A program made the translations under genes and the position numbers. From a bacterium A37T11 (GTDB lineage: Bacteria; Bacteroidota; Bacteroidia; Sphingobacteriales; Sphingobacteriaceae), in contig FOBR01000013.1 of the NCBI GenBank assembly GCA_900109895.1, positions 62,001 to 126,000 of the forward strand: DNA of 64,000 nt, in the 5' to 3' direction. Position 1 is the first letter of the stretch; each line of letters starts with the position of its first letter. Under the pieces are notes generated by a model that was given only the letters and a program-made list of their open reading frames with translations, was not told the DNA's origin and did not search any database. Shown piece by piece: positions 53,999 through 63,631 of the stretch.

Positions 53999-55705
53999 TT
54001 ACAACCCATCCCCATATTTAAAGAAGGCATTGATCGAAACCGGCAGCTTACCACTGGGCACCAATTGATTGGCAATTATCCGGGCTGCAGCATTTTGCAT
54101 ATATCCATTGTTCTGGTAGGCCACAATCAGGCTTTTGCTAAGTTCAATGCCCGGCAAACCGGATATGCTGTATGGATTGGCAAATATACTTACAAATGCG
54201 CCTTGTGCAGCAGTTTGTTTAATGAACCTAATAACACTATTATTAACTATAAGTGTGCTGGCAGGCCGTAATCTGCTATCGTGGATACCAACGATGACTT
54301 GCTTAAACTTTCTCAGCTCGCCAGCCACCCTGTCTATATCCTGAGAGGATGCCTGGGCCGCTAGAAGAAATTGGGTGCTATTCGGAAAACGGTCTTTCAG
54401 CGTAAGCTGAAAAGGGGTGATGCTATCAGAGCCAATGCTGATAAGGGCTGTGTGCAGGGAATAGTTGAGTTGATGGATGGCAGAATCGCCCTTGAGCAGC
54501 GTAATCGCTGCATCGGCCAATTGCCCCTGTAGCTTTAAGGATGCAGGCCGGTTTACGCCGGAGTATAAACCAATAGGTTTAACTTTACCGCCGTGATCCA
54601 GCCCGGCCCAGAGTTTAGCGGCTAATATTTTTTTAACGCGTAAGTCTATTTCTGGCTGTGTGATCAGTTTCTTGCGGATGGCCTTTTGTACCATTTTAAT
54701 AGCTCTTTTACTATTTTCAGAAAGCTCCAGCACATCATCCCCTGCAATCACTGCCCGTACATCGGCCTCACCGTCTGGAAAATATTTAACCACCCCCTTC
54801 ATGTCCATGGCATCTGTAAAGATAAGCCCCTTAAATCCGAGCTCGTTCTTCAATATACCCGTAATGATGGGTTGCGACAAGGAAGAGGGTAAATGGGCGG
54901 TACTATCCAGTGATGGAATATTCATGTGGGCCACCATCACTCCAGAGGCACCAGCCTTGACCAGTTCCTTGAATGGTACCATCTCTAACGAATCCAGCCT
55001 GACGCGGTTAAATGGCAATTGGGGAAGATCCTTGTGAGAATCTACATCCGTATCCCCGTGGCCTGGAAAATGCTTAAGGGTAACGATAAGGCCTCCATCC
55101 ATCATCCCGCGCATATAGGCCAAACCTTTGCGCGTTACATTCTCCTTATTTTCGCCGAAGGAACGGAAGTTAATCACCGGATTACGGGGGTTATTATTGA
55201 TATCTACCACGGGGGCGAAATTTACCTGGAGACCCAAACGTTTAAAATCAAGGGCTACTTCACGACCCATTTGGTAGATCAAGCTATCATTCTGGACGGC
55301 ACCAAGCGTCATTTGATAAGGGTATGAAATGGTAGAATCAGGCAGTCGCATGCCCAAGCCCCACTCACCGTCAATGGCAAATAGCAAAGGCACCTTTGCC
55401 TGTTTTTGGTAATTGTTAATCAGGTCTGCATGCCTCATAAGGCCACCCTGAAAAAGTACGACTCCACCCAGCTTTTCTTTTCTGATAACTTTCGCTACAG
55501 AATCGATGTAATCCTGCCCAAGATTGGTATGGGCCCGTACCATAAATAGTTGCGCTATCCGTTCTTTTTTGCTTAGTTTATTAAAAACAGAATCAACCCA
55601 GGGATGATCCGTGTTAATAAAAGAAATAAAATCTGCTTTTTGCTGGGCAAATAACCCGCTTGAAACCATTAGCAGAATTGGTAGGATGAAACTTTTTCTT
55701 TGCAT
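53999..55705 (-). CDS. GH3-family exported beta-N-acetylhexosaminidase (NagZ-like)
   Basis: About 568 residues from ATG 55705 (MQRKSFILPI), with a signal peptide (cleavage near GLFAQ). The GH3 barrel has QLFMVRAHTNLG, FAIDGEWGLGMRLP, the NagZ-type motif VTLKHFPGHGDTDVDSHKDLP carrying the catalytic His/Asp dyad, and FTDAMDMKGV with the nucleophile Asp. A C-terminal GH3_C-like domain completes it. Many Bacteroidota relatives are longer and fused to a beta-lactamase-like domain; this one stops before it. It probably releases GlcNAc from peptidoglycan fragments in the periplasm. Confidence 0.92.
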   Translation of the reverse strand: MQRKSFILPILLMVSSGLFAQQKADFISFINTDHPWVDSVFNKLSKKERIAQLFMVRAHTNLGQDYIDSVAKVIRKEKLGGVVLFQGGLMRHADLINNYQKQAKVPLLFAIDGEWGLGMRLPDSTISYPYQMTLGAVQNDSLIYQMGREVALDFKRLGLQVNFAPVVDINNNPRNPVINFRSFGENKENVTRKGLAYMRGMMDGGLIVTLKHFPGHGDTDVDSHKDLPQLPFNRVRLDSLEMVPFKELVKAGASGVMVAHMNIPSLDSTAHLPSSLSQPIITGILKNELGFKGLIFTDAMDMKGVVKYFPDGEADVRAVIAGDDVLELSENSKRAIKMVQKAIRKKLITQPEIDLRVKKILAAKLWAGLDHGGKVKPIGLYSGVNRPASLKLQGQLADAAITLLKGDSAIHQLNYSLHTALISIGSDSITPFQLTLKDRFPNSTQFLLAAQASSQDIDRVAGELRKFKQVIVGIHDSRLRPASTLIVNNSVIRFIKQTAAQGAFVSIFANPYSISGLPGIELSKSLIVAYQNNGYMQNAAARIIANQLVPSGKLPVSINAFFKYGDGL

Positions 55706-55719
55706 GCTATAATAATCCC

Positions 55720-55751
55720 CAAACATACACATATGTGCCGCTTGATGCAAA
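55720..55751 (-). promoter_or_regulatory. Promoter of the GH3 gene
   Basis: Minus strand TTTG (55751-55748), 20-nt spacer, TATGTTTG (55727-55720): an exact consensus match, 15 bp before ATG 55705. It lies in the 83-bp gap to the divergent ku gene and rules out the longer reading of GH3. Confidence 0.72.
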
Positions 55752-55788
55752 CTTATTGCCCCATCAATTGTTATACAGTAAAAATAAT

Positions 55789-56544
55789 ATGCGGGCAATT
55801 TGGACAGGGGCCATTGGATTTGGCCTCGTAAACATTCCGGTCAAGATATTTAGCGCCACTACCGAGAGTCGACTGGATTTTGATATGCTTGACCGAAAAG
55901 ACCATGCTCGTATCCGCTATCTGCGCGTTAATGAACAGACAGGAAAAGAAGTTGAGTGGAATAACATTGTAAAAGGCTACATGCTCAATGACCAGTATGT
56001 GGTGCTTGATGATAGCGATTTTGAGGAAGCCAGCCCGGAAAAGACCAAAATGATCGACATACAATCATTCGTTAAAGAAAAAGAAATCGATAGTCTGTAT
56101 TTTGAAACCCCTTATTACCTCGAACCGCAAAAGGGCGGTCAAAAAGCCTACCAACTATTATTGGAAGCCTTGCATCAAACGCAGATGGTAGGTCTATCTA
56201 CCTTTGTGCTGCGCAATACAGAAAATTTGGCCATGATCCGGCCAAAAGACGGTATACTAGTTCTGAATAAACTGCGTTTTGCGCATGAGGTGCGGGAAAC
56301 AGACGAACTAAATTTGCCTGGCGCTATCAAGATCAGTAAGCCTGAAATGGATATGGCCGTAGAACTAATAAAAAGGCACAGCAGCGCTTTTGACATCTCC
56401 AAATTTAAGGACGAATACAATGATGAACTGCTAAAAATTATCAAAGCGCGAGCTGCAGGCAAGAAATCGAAAGTTCACAAAATGAAAGTGAGTTCTACCA
56501 AGTCATCAGACTTGATTGAAAAATTAAAAGCCAGTTTAGCCTGA
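55789..56544 (+). CDS. ku: Ku protein for non-homologous end joining
   Basis: 251 residues from ATG 55789 (MRAIWTGAIGFGLVNIPVKIFSATTE), the classical bacterial Ku start. Core features: ARIRYLRVNEQTGKEVEWNNIVKGY, YFETPYYLEPQKGGQKAYQLLLEALHQT and MDMAVELIKRHSSAFDISKFKDEY. It binds DNA ends as a homodimer and recruits LigD. No ligD lies in this window, so the partner must be elsewhere if the pathway works. The C-terminal tail is Lys/Ser-rich. Confidence 0.95.
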   Translation: MRAIWTGAIGFGLVNIPVKIFSATTESRLDFDMLDRKDHARIRYLRVNEQTGKEVEWNNIVKGYMLNDQYVVLDDSDFEEASPEKTKMIDIQSFVKEKEIDSLYFETPYYLEPQKGGQKAYQLLLEALHQTQMVGLSTFVLRNTENLAMIRPKDGILVLNKLRFAHEVRETDELNLPGAIKISKPEMDMAVELIKRHSSAFDISKFKDEYNDELLKIIKARAAGKKSKVHKMKVSSTKSSDLIEKLKASLA

Positions 56545-56584
56545 TGGTCGGCAAAACACTACCTTTGCGAAAAGCAAGGACGGA

Positions 56585-56797
56585 ATGAACCCTGAAATAC
56601 TGAACGAATTGATAATTACCAAAATGCCCTTTGGCAAGTACAAAGGCCAACTGGTATGTAACCTGCCAGAAACTTATCTTGTTTGGTTCTCAGGCCAGGG
56701 ATTTCCAAAAGGTAAGCTAGGTATGCTGCTGGCAACCATGTATGAAATAAAATTAAACGGTCTGGAATACCTGCTACAACCCTTGCGCCAAAAATAA
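56585..56797 (+). CDS. Small DUF3820-family protein
   Basis: 70 residues. The core [22 protein letters not shown] is the DUF3820 signature, found in small proteins of unclear, possibly nucleic-acid-related, function and as a part of some exonucleases. A -7 box TACCTTTG at 56560-56567 suggests its own promoter with a very short leader. Its 3' end overlaps the convergent hisS gene by 24 bp. Confidence 0.8.
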   Translation: MNPEILNELIITKMPFGKYKGQLVCNLPETYLVWFSGQGFPKGKLGMLLATMYEIKLNGLEYLLQPLRQK

Positions 56798-58204
56798 TTG
56801 GCCAGTCAGCTCATTTGCCGATAGTTTTTGCTGCTCGCCCGTTTGCATATTCTTGAGTGAAAGCAGGCCGCTTTGCATTTCTTCCTCACCAATCAAAATG
56901 ACGTACGGTATGTGCCGGGCATCTGCATAAGCCAGTTGCTTTTTAAGCTTGGCCGCTGTGGGGTAAAGCTCCGCAGCAATACCATTTTTCCGTAGCTGCT
57001 GCAAAATGGGTAAAGCATAGCGCTCGGCCTTTTCATCAAAATTGGATATCAACACACGCGTGCCCTGCACGGCCCCGGCCGGAAATAAGCCCAGTTCTTC
57101 CAGAACATCATAAATACGGTCAGCCCCAAAAGAGATACCCACGCCCGTTAGGCCCTTAAGACCAAACATGCCCGTAAGGTCGTCGTACCGGCCACCCCCA
57201 CCAATACTGCCCATAGCTACTTGGTTGGTTTTGACTTCAAAAATACAACCTGTATAGTAGTTCAGACCCCGCGCCAGCGTAATATCCAGCTGGCAATCGG
57301 GATTTTCCAACCCGCCATCGGCAGGTGAAAGCAAGGAGAGGTACTCAAAAACCGTTTCAATCTCAGCGATCCCCCGCAGGCCCGTTTCAGAACCTTCAAG
57401 TACCTTTTTGAGCCGGGCAAGCTTTTCTTCGTTGGTGCCTTTCAGCAAGATCACGGGTTTAAGTTTTTCCACATCTCCTTCGGTAAAACCACGCACGATT
57501 AGTTCATTGCTCACACCTTCCAAACCAATTTTATCCAGCTTATCAATGGCAACGGTCATATCCACAATGAGCTCAGGCTTGCCCAGCAGCTCAGCAATAC
57601 CGGCCAGGATTTTGCGGTTGTTGATCTTGATGGTAAAATCTGTCAGTCCCAGGCTGCTCAGGGCCTCCTGGTAAATCAGCACAAATTCAGCCTCATTCAG
57701 TAAACTTTCAGAACCCACCACATCGGCATCACATTGATAAAACTCCCGATACCGGCCTTTTTGTGGCCGATCGGCCCGCCAAACCGGCTGTATCTGGTAG
57801 CGTTTAAAGGGTAAGGTGATCTCATTCTGGTGCATCACCACATACCGGGCAAAGGGCACCGTCAGGTCATAGCGCAGTGCCTTTTCTGCAATCAGCGGCA
57901 GTAAGCTCTTTGAACTAAAACCATTGGAACCGCTTTTCGGAGCGGAGTGGAGATCCCGGTCCGTTGGGACCGCTTTCTCCCAAAAATCACCACTATTCAG
58001 GATCTTAAAAATTAATTTATCGCCTTCATCCCCGTATTTTCCCGTCAGGGTACCTAAGTTTTCAAACGAAGGGGTTTGGATCTCCCGGTAACCATACTTA
58101 CGGAAAACCGTGCGGATCGTATCAAATATGTACGTACGTTTCTCCATTTCTTCCGGAGAAAAATCGCGGGTGCCTTTTGCTAAAGACGGTTTAATTTGCG
58201 CCAT
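56774..58204 (-). CDS. hisS: Histidyl-tRNA synthetase
   Basis: 476 residues, class II synthetase. Motif 1 region ([14 protein letters not shown]), motif 2 ([30 protein letters not shown] split), the histidine-specific [14 protein letters not shown] and motif 3 [14 protein letters not shown] with GISFGADRI. An anticodon-binding domain follows ([17 protein letters not shown]). An insertion after motif 1 (about 75-105, with [15 protein letters not shown]) is typical of the Bacteroidota type. The -7 box lies only 5 bp before the start codon, so the mRNA may be nearly leaderless. Confidence 0.97.
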   Translation of the reverse strand: MAQIKPSLAKGTRDFSPEEMEKRTYIFDTIRTVFRKYGYREIQTPSFENLGTLTGKYGDEGDKLIFKILNSGDFWEKAVPTDRDLHSAPKSGSNGFSSKSLLPLIAEKALRYDLTVPFARYVVMHQNEITLPFKRYQIQPVWRADRPQKGRYREFYQCDADVVGSESLLNEAEFVLIYQEALSSLGLTDFTIKINNRKILAGIAELLGKPELIVDMTVAIDKLDKIGLEGVSNELIVRGFTEGDVEKLKPVILLKGTNEEKLARLKKVLEGSETGLRGIAEIETVFEYLSLLSPADGGLENPDCQLDITLARGLNYYTGCIFEVKTNQVAMGSIGGGGRYDDLTGMFGLKGLTGVGISFGADRIYDVLEELGLFPAGAVQGTRVLISNFDEKAERYALPILQQLRKNGIAAELYPTAAKLKKQLAYADARHIPYVILIGEEEMQSGLLSLKNMQTGEQQKLSANELTGQLFLAQGL

Positions 58205-58209
58205 GGGCG

Positions 58210-58217
58210 CAAAGGTA
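58210..58217 (-). promoter_or_regulatory. Putative -7 promoter element directly before hisS
   Basis: Minus strand TACCTTTG ends 5 bp upstream of ATG 58204, so transcription would begin at or next to the start codon. No TTTG at the right -33 distance. Confidence 0.45.
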
Positions 58218-58307
58218 AGTATAGGAATTAAAAAAAAGAGGTATGAAAGACGCCTCTTTGTACATTAAAATTTTGAATAAGCAAAGTTTATCCGCATATT
58301 AGCCGAT

Positions 58308-60092
58308 ATGAGCAGACACACCTATAATAGTGGCATTATTGGAAATTGCGCATTTTTAGCCCATGTGCAGAAGAGTACCGAGATCTCCTGGCTATGCTGG
58401 CCCACCTTTGACAGCAGCTTCGTGTTTGGCAGTATGCTTGATAAGAAAAAAGGAGGCACATTTTCCATATTGCCCGAGGGAGACCATACCACGGAACAAT
58501 ATTATATCGAAAATACCAATGTGTTATGCACGGAGGTGACCACCGCTGCGGGTAAATATCGCGTTACAGACTTCGCCCCGCGCTTTCGGCAGTATGACCG
58601 TTACTATAAGCCTTTGATGCTGATCCGTAAGATAGAGCCCCTCACCGGGGATCCCACCATCCGGATAAAATGTGAACCTGTGGGTGACTACGGAAGGCAG
58701 CCTTTGCAGAAATTGCGGGGCAGCAACCACATTGAGTTTACTGGCGGGGATGAGGCCATCCGACTCACCAGCAACATGCCGATAACGCATTTTTTTGAGG
58801 ACAATGTATATGTACTCACTGAAACGAAATATTTGGTGCTAACTTATGGGCAACCCTTGGAAGCCCCGCTCATCAGTACAGTTGAACATTTTTTGCGCGA
58901 AACCATTACCTACTGGCGCACCTGGATTAAACACTCCACCATTTCCCCATTTTACCAGCAGCAGGTTATCCGTTCTGCCTTGGCGCTAAAAATCCATCAA
59001 TATGAAGACACCGGAGCCATCATTGCAGGCAGCACCACCAGCCTGCCGGAGTCTCCTGGCAGCGGGCGCAACTGGGACTACCGCTATTGCTGGCTACGTG
59101 ATAGCTACTATGTAATTACCTCACTTAACCACATTGGCCATTTTGAAGAGATGGAGCGCTATGCCTCTTATATTGCCAATATATCTCACGGCGACGAAGG
59201 CCGTTTTCAGCCTTTATATGGTATTGACGGCCGGAAATTGCTGATAGAAGAAATCATGGAACACCTGGAGGGCTATGAAGGAAACCAGCCTGTCAGAGTA
59301 GGTAACCAGGCCTATGAACATATTCAGAACGATGTCTATGGGCAGGCGCTCATATCCCTGTTACCGTTATATACAGACCACCGCTTTGTCTTTAAGGAAC
59401 GGTCTGATTCCAGCAAATGGGTGTCTTTTCTACTCACCAAAATCGAGCGTACCATGGATGAAAAGGACGCAGGCATCTGGGAATTCCGCAATTTTGCCAA
59501 TTACCATTGCTATACCAACTTGTTTCAATGGGCAGGCAGTTCAGCCGCATTAAAGATCGGCAGGGCCATTGACGATAAAGGGATCATGACAAGGGCCGAA
59601 AACCTTATGAAACGTGCCGCCAAGCATATTGAAGATTGTTATGACGCCGAGCGGAACGTATATACCAATGCCGTGGGCAGTCCCCATCTGGATGCCAGTA
59701 CACTGCAGCTGATCATGATGAACTACCTGGACCCTGCCAGCGAACGTGCGCGGGATCACCTTACAGCGCTTGAAAAGGAACTCAAAACCCCGCAGGGACT
59801 ATTTTACAGGTACTTGCACGCCGACGATTTTGGAAAACCCAAGACAACCTTCCTGATCTGTGCATTTTGGTATGTTGAAGCCCTTGCCTGTGTAGGGCGA
59901 ATAGATGATGCGGTCAGGACCTTTGAGCAACTCCTCCCATATGCCAACCATTTAAATCTGTTTAGTGAAGATATTGATGAAAATGATGGCAGCCAATGGG
60001 GCAATTTTCCGCAGGCATATAGCCATGTGGGTTTAATGAATGCCGCCTACCGCATTTCTATGAAACTGGACCGACCGCTGTTTTTGATTTAA
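58308..60092 (+). CDS. GH15-family glycosidase (glucoamylase/trehalase-like)
   Basis: 594 residues, cytoplasmic (no signal peptide). An N-terminal beta domain (about 1-210; GNCAFLAHVQKSTEISWLCWPTFDS) precedes the (alpha/alpha)6 barrel with GSGRNWDYRYCWLRDSYY, RNVYTNAVGSPHLDAS and the end LFSEDIDENDGSQWGNFPQAYSHVGLMNAAYR. GH15 includes glucoamylases and the trehalases of Actinobacteria. The convergent neighbour (9 bp between stops) makes trehalose, so a trehalase or a related alpha-glucosidase role is plausible. Substrate is inferred only from context. Confidence 0.9.
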   Translation: MSRHTYNSGIIGNCAFLAHVQKSTEISWLCWPTFDSSFVFGSMLDKKKGGTFSILPEGDHTTEQYYIENTNVLCTEVTTAAGKYRVTDFAPRFRQYDRYYKPLMLIRKIEPLTGDPTIRIKCEPVGDYGRQPLQKLRGSNHIEFTGGDEAIRLTSNMPITHFFEDNVYVLTETKYLVLTYGQPLEAPLISTVEHFLRETITYWRTWIKHSTISPFYQQQVIRSALALKIHQYEDTGAIIAGSTTSLPESPGSGRNWDYRYCWLRDSYYVITSLNHIGHFEEMERYASYIANISHGDEGRFQPLYGIDGRKLLIEEIMEHLEGYEGNQPVRVGNQAYEHIQNDVYGQALISLLPLYTDHRFVFKERSDSSKWVSFLLTKIERTMDEKDAGIWEFRNFANYHCYTNLFQWAGSSAALKIGRAIDDKGIMTRAENLMKRAAKHIEDCYDAERNVYTNAVGSPHLDASTLQLIMMNYLDPASERARDHLTALEKELKTPQGLFYRYLHADDFGKPKTTFLICAFWYVEALACVGRIDDAVRTFEQLLPYANHLNLFSEDIDENDGSQWGNFPQAYSHVGLMNAAYRISMKLDRPLFLI

Positions 60093-60101
60093 TAACACAG
60101 A

Positions 60102-62279
60102 TCAGGTGCTGGCCAATTGAATCAGAAGTTTCCGTACGTCCTGATAAGTTTCTACATAATAGCGGGCAGCAGACACATCCGATCCTACTTTAATCGTGAT
60201 GGAATCTTCGGGCAATGCCTTAAAGGTATCCTCGTCGGTCACGTCGTCACCAATTGCTAATATAAAATCAAACGTCTCACCATGGAGCAAATCAAGTGTT
60301 GCCCGTCCTTTGGTCACTTCCGCATTTTTTACCTCCACCACTTTATCGCCCAATAGTAGCTGTAGGCCATTTGAGGTCAAATAATAGCGTAAATTATCGA
60401 TCAATTCATTTGCCCGGAGGTCGCCTAAACCCGTTTGAACCGTGCGGAAATGCCAAACCAGCGAATAACTTTTTTCTTCCACAAACGCTCCAGGGGTACG
60501 GTCTGCAAATGTTTCCATCAATGGCCGCACCTGTTCTTTCCATTGGCCAGTAAGGCCTGACCGTTGTATCCAACTACTATTTGGAGATTTTCGCCAAGCG
60601 CCGTGCTCAGCGATCAAATCATAATTCTTGTTCCCGAACCACACTTCAAGCGTTTCGTGCTTGCGCCCACTTATGATCACCAAATGATTGCGGGGATCGG
60701 CCTGCAGGCGGTCAAGCAAGTTGTATAAAGCCTCATCGGGTGAAGCCTTGTCAATTTGTTTCTGAAAACCGACAAGCGTACCATCGTAATCAAACAGCAA
60801 CAACCTTTTGGAGGCTTGTGGGTATTGATCAATCATCTGCTTCAACACCGGTTCCCGTACCAGTTTTGCTTTGGTGGATTGCTGAAGTAGTTTTACCTCC
60901 TTAAGCCTTCCCATAAATAAGTTGACCCAATGGTCTATATTAAATTTAAAAACAACTTCCCGCATATTCTTCATCCGCATCTCCTGTTCATCAAGCGGCA
61001 TGTTGATAGCAGCTATGATGGCTTTGCGTACGGCACTTATGCTATTTGGGTTCACAATAATGGCGTCAATCAGTTCTTTGGAAGCACCCGCCATTTCACT
61101 TAAAATTAGGACACCATCATTTTTGTTTCGGCTGGCCACATATTCTTTGCTTACCAGGTTCATGCCATCGCGCATCGGCGTTACCAAACAAATATCTGCC
61201 GCATTATATAAGGCCGATATTTCTTCTATAGGATAGCCGTGGTAAAAATAAGCTATGGGAAGCCAGCTAAAAGTACGGTATTGCGCATTGATGTTGCCTA
61301 CTAACCGATCGATTTCATCTTTCAGATCCCGGTATTGTGGCACGTTATCGCGTGAAGGAACCACCACCATATACAGAATCATTTTTTCCCGATATGCTGG
61401 ATTTTCCCTGAGGAGTAATTCATAAGCCTCTAAACGCTGGATGATACCTTTGCTATAATCCAGCCGGTCAATAGACAGAATAATCTTTTGGTTTCTGTAA
61501 TTGTCTTTTATTTGTTGCGCCAATGTTTTAACCCGTAAGTTTTCAGAAAGCGCTGAGAACTTTTGGCAATCTATGCCCATTGGAAAAGGTTCAGCCAACA
61601 CCGTACGGTCATCCATCTTTATCATATTGGCATTGGTTTGTACAGGCAATAGCCGCGCAGCAGAGCTAACAAAATGCCGTACATCATCAAAGGTGTGGAA
61701 ACCTAATAAATCGGCCCCAAGCATTCCGTTAAGCAATTCTTTACGCCAGGGGATAAGACGGAAAAGCTCCTGCGAAGGAAAGGGAATGTGCTGAAAGAAA
61801 CCAATAGTGGCATCCGGTTGTACTTGCCGGATAAGGCCGGCAAGCAGTAAAAGCTGATAATCCTGAATCCATAGCGTATCATCAGGTTCCAAATAGGTCA
61901 ACACAACTTCCGCAAATTTCTTATTGACCATTTTATACATGAGCCAGTTATCATAATCATACCGCGCGTAAGTAGATAGATAATGGAATACAGGCCATAA
62001 AACCTCGTTTGAAAAACCCTCGTAGTAGCCTTGTATTTCTTCCTGGTCTAAAAATACCGGCACCAGGTTCAACCCATTTAATTTGTTTATAACATCCGTA
62101 CGGTCATCGGTATCGCCTACTTCAATGCCGGGCCAGCCAATCCAAATATTGTTACCCTGCCTGTAAACCGATCCCAAGCCGGTGGCTAATCCGCCCTCAC
62201 TCGGCGTAAAAATAAACTCGTTGCCTACAGTAGATATTTTAACCGGTAACCGGTTTGAAACTATGATGGTTTTACTCAA
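60102..62279 (-). CDS. otsAB: Bifunctional trehalose-6-phosphate synthase/phosphatase
   Basis: 725 residues. The GT20 synthase part (about 1-465) has SNRLPVKIS, WIGWPGIE, WIQDYQLLLLAG, LLGFHTFDD, IDRLDYSKGI and RDGMNLVSKEYVA. It joins UDP-glucose and glucose-6-P. The HAD phosphatase part (about 490-725) has the nucleophile motif LFDYDGTL, VIISGR and AIGDDVTDEDTF. The fusion produces trehalose in one polypeptide, a stress protectant in this phylum. Both active sites look intact. The GH15 gene is convergent. Confidence 0.95.
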   Translation of the reverse strand: MSKTIIVSNRLPVKISTVGNEFIFTPSEGGLATGLGSVYRQGNNIWIGWPGIEVGDTDDRTDVINKLNGLNLVPVFLDQEEIQGYYEGFSNEVLWPVFHYLSTYARYDYDNWLMYKMVNKKFAEVVLTYLEPDDTLWIQDYQLLLLAGLIRQVQPDATIGFFQHIPFPSQELFRLIPWRKELLNGMLGADLLGFHTFDDVRHFVSSAARLLPVQTNANMIKMDDRTVLAEPFPMGIDCQKFSALSENLRVKTLAQQIKDNYRNQKIILSIDRLDYSKGIIQRLEAYELLLRENPAYREKMILYMVVVPSRDNVPQYRDLKDEIDRLVGNINAQYRTFSWLPIAYFYHGYPIEEISALYNAADICLVTPMRDGMNLVSKEYVASRNKNDGVLILSEMAGASKELIDAIIVNPNSISAVRKAIIAAINMPLDEQEMRMKNMREVVFKFNIDHWVNLFMGRLKEVKLLQQSTKAKLVREPVLKQMIDQYPQASKRLLLFDYDGTLVGFQKQIDKASPDEALYNLLDRLQADPRNHLVIISGRKHETLEVWFGNKNYDLIAEHGAWRKSPNSSWIQRSGLTGQWKEQVRPLMETFADRTPGAFVEEKSYSLVWHFRTVQTGLGDLRANELIDNLRYYLTSNGLQLLLGDKVVEVKNAEVTKGRATLDLLHGETFDFILAIGDDVTDEDTFKALPEDSITIKVGSDVSAARYYVETYQDVRKLLIQLAST

Positions 62280-62421
62280 AACAAGGTTTTTTAACGTGAT
62301 AAAACAATTCTATTAACAATTGAATGGTAATAGGGTTCGGGTAAAATAGCAATAAAAACCCATCTAATCAATCTTCATTTATTATTCAGGTAAAAAATAA
62401 TAAAATTTCTAAATGTTTACT

Positions 62422-62429
62422 TATCTTTG
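62422..62429 (+). promoter_or_regulatory. Putative -7 promoter element of the rpsP operon
   Basis: TATCTTTG, perfect -7 box, 59 bp upstream of rpsP. The expected -33 position reads AT-rich with no TTTG. Confidence 0.5.
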
Positions 62430-62488
62430 CAGCCCCGCAGTAAAAAATATTCTCCGGGAATATGTTGAATACATAAAATCAGAATTAA

Positions 62489-63028
62489 ATGGCAACTAAA
62501 ATCAGATTGCAAAGATTCGGTAAAAAGGGAAAACCTTTTTATCATGTAGTAGTGGCTGACTCCCGTGCGCCCCGTGATGGTAAATTCATTGAGCGTTTAG
62601 GATCATATAACCCTAATACAAACCCGGCAACCATCGAATTGGACTTCGATAGCGCCCTGAATTGGCTTATACAAGGTGCTCAGCCTACTGACACCGCTAA
62701 AGCTATTTTATCATACAAAGGTGTACTTTACAAAAAACACCTGCTTGGCGGTGTTACAAAAGGCGCATTTGACGAAGCAACCGCTGATGCCCGTTTTAAC
62801 GAATGGCTTGAGAAAAAAGGTGGTCTGATCGAAAGCAAAAAAGAAAGCCTAAGTAAATTACAAGCAGAGTCAAAACAAGCCGCTTTTGAAGCAGAGGCTA
62901 AGAAAAAAGCAGACATAGCAGCAGCTATTGCCGCTAAGAACGCTCCTAAAGTAGTTGAAGAACCTATAGCTGAAGAAGCAGTTGAAGAATCTGCGGCACC
63001 TGCAGCCGACGAGGCGGAAGAAAAATAA
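62489..63028 (+). CDS. rpsP: 30S ribosomal protein S16 with long C-terminal extension
   Basis: 179 residues. The conserved S16 core (about 1-85) has [42 protein letters not shown] and [17 protein letters not shown]. The remaining about 90 residues are rich in Lys, Ala and Glu (helical, acidic at the end) and absent from short S16 proteins of about 80-90 residues; such extensions are common in Bacteroidota. The gene begins the conserved rpsP-rimM-trmD group. Confidence 0.96.
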   Translation: MATKIRLQRFGKKGKPFYHVVVADSRAPRDGKFIERLGSYNPNTNPATIELDFDSALNWLIQGAQPTDTAKAILSYKGVLYKKHLLGGVTKGAFDEATADARFNEWLEKKGGLIESKKESLSKLQAESKQAAFEAEAKKKADIAAAIAAKNAPKVVEEPIAEEAVEESAAPAADEAEEK

Positions 63029-63097
63029 GAACTTGGTGTTTACGCATCATTAGCAAAGTCATTCCTAAAGCCAGTCTTTGGGAATGACTTTTTTCAT

Positions 63098-63628
63098 ATG
63101 GACATACACGACAGTTTCAGTATTGGTTACATAAGTAAAACCAGGGGGTTGAAAGGCGAACTTCAGGTGTTTTTTGAAGAAGAGGACTACCAGGATCTTG
63201 ATTTAGATGTTATATTTATTGACATCGACCGCCGGCTTGTACCATTTTTTGTATCATCCAGCAAATTGCATGACAATCGGACCGGCTATTTCTTTCTCGA
63301 AGACGTAGACCATGTGGATAAGGCAAAAGCTTTGGTTAGGCACACCGTTTACCTGCCTAATAGCAAAAAACCGGTCAGGGATGCTGATGATTTCAGGATC
63401 ACTGACCTGAAAGGATACCTCGTAAAAGATAAGAACCACGGGGAGCTGGGAGAAATCATCGAAGTGCACCAATACCCACAGCACGACGTGGCCGCCATAT
63501 CCTACAAATTCCGTGAGCTGTTGATCCCACTAAATGATAGTTTCATTATTTCGATCAACAAGGAAGAGGGGATCCTTGAAACTGACCTCCCTGAAGGATT
63601 GGTTGAATTGTATAGCGGTGAGGACTGA
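63098..63628 (+). CDS. rimM: Ribosome maturation factor RimM
   Basis: 176 residues. RimM N domain (SIGYISKTRGLKGELQVFFEEED) and PRC-barrel C-terminal domain (TDLKGYLVKDKNHGELGEIIEVHQYPQHDVAAI, then LIPLNDSFIISINKEEGILETDLPEGLVEL). It helps 30S head assembly and binds S19. It lies between rpsP (69-bp gap) and trmD (3-bp gap), the usual order. Confidence 0.96.
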   Translation: MDIHDSFSIGYISKTRGLKGELQVFFEEEDYQDLDLDVIFIDIDRRLVPFFVSSSKLHDNRTGYFFLEDVDHVDKAKALVRHTVYLPNSKKPVRDADDFRITDLKGYLVKDKNHGELGEIIEVHQYPQHDVAAISYKFRELLIPLNDSFIISINKEEGILETDLPEGLVELYSGED

Positions 63629-63631
63629 CCT

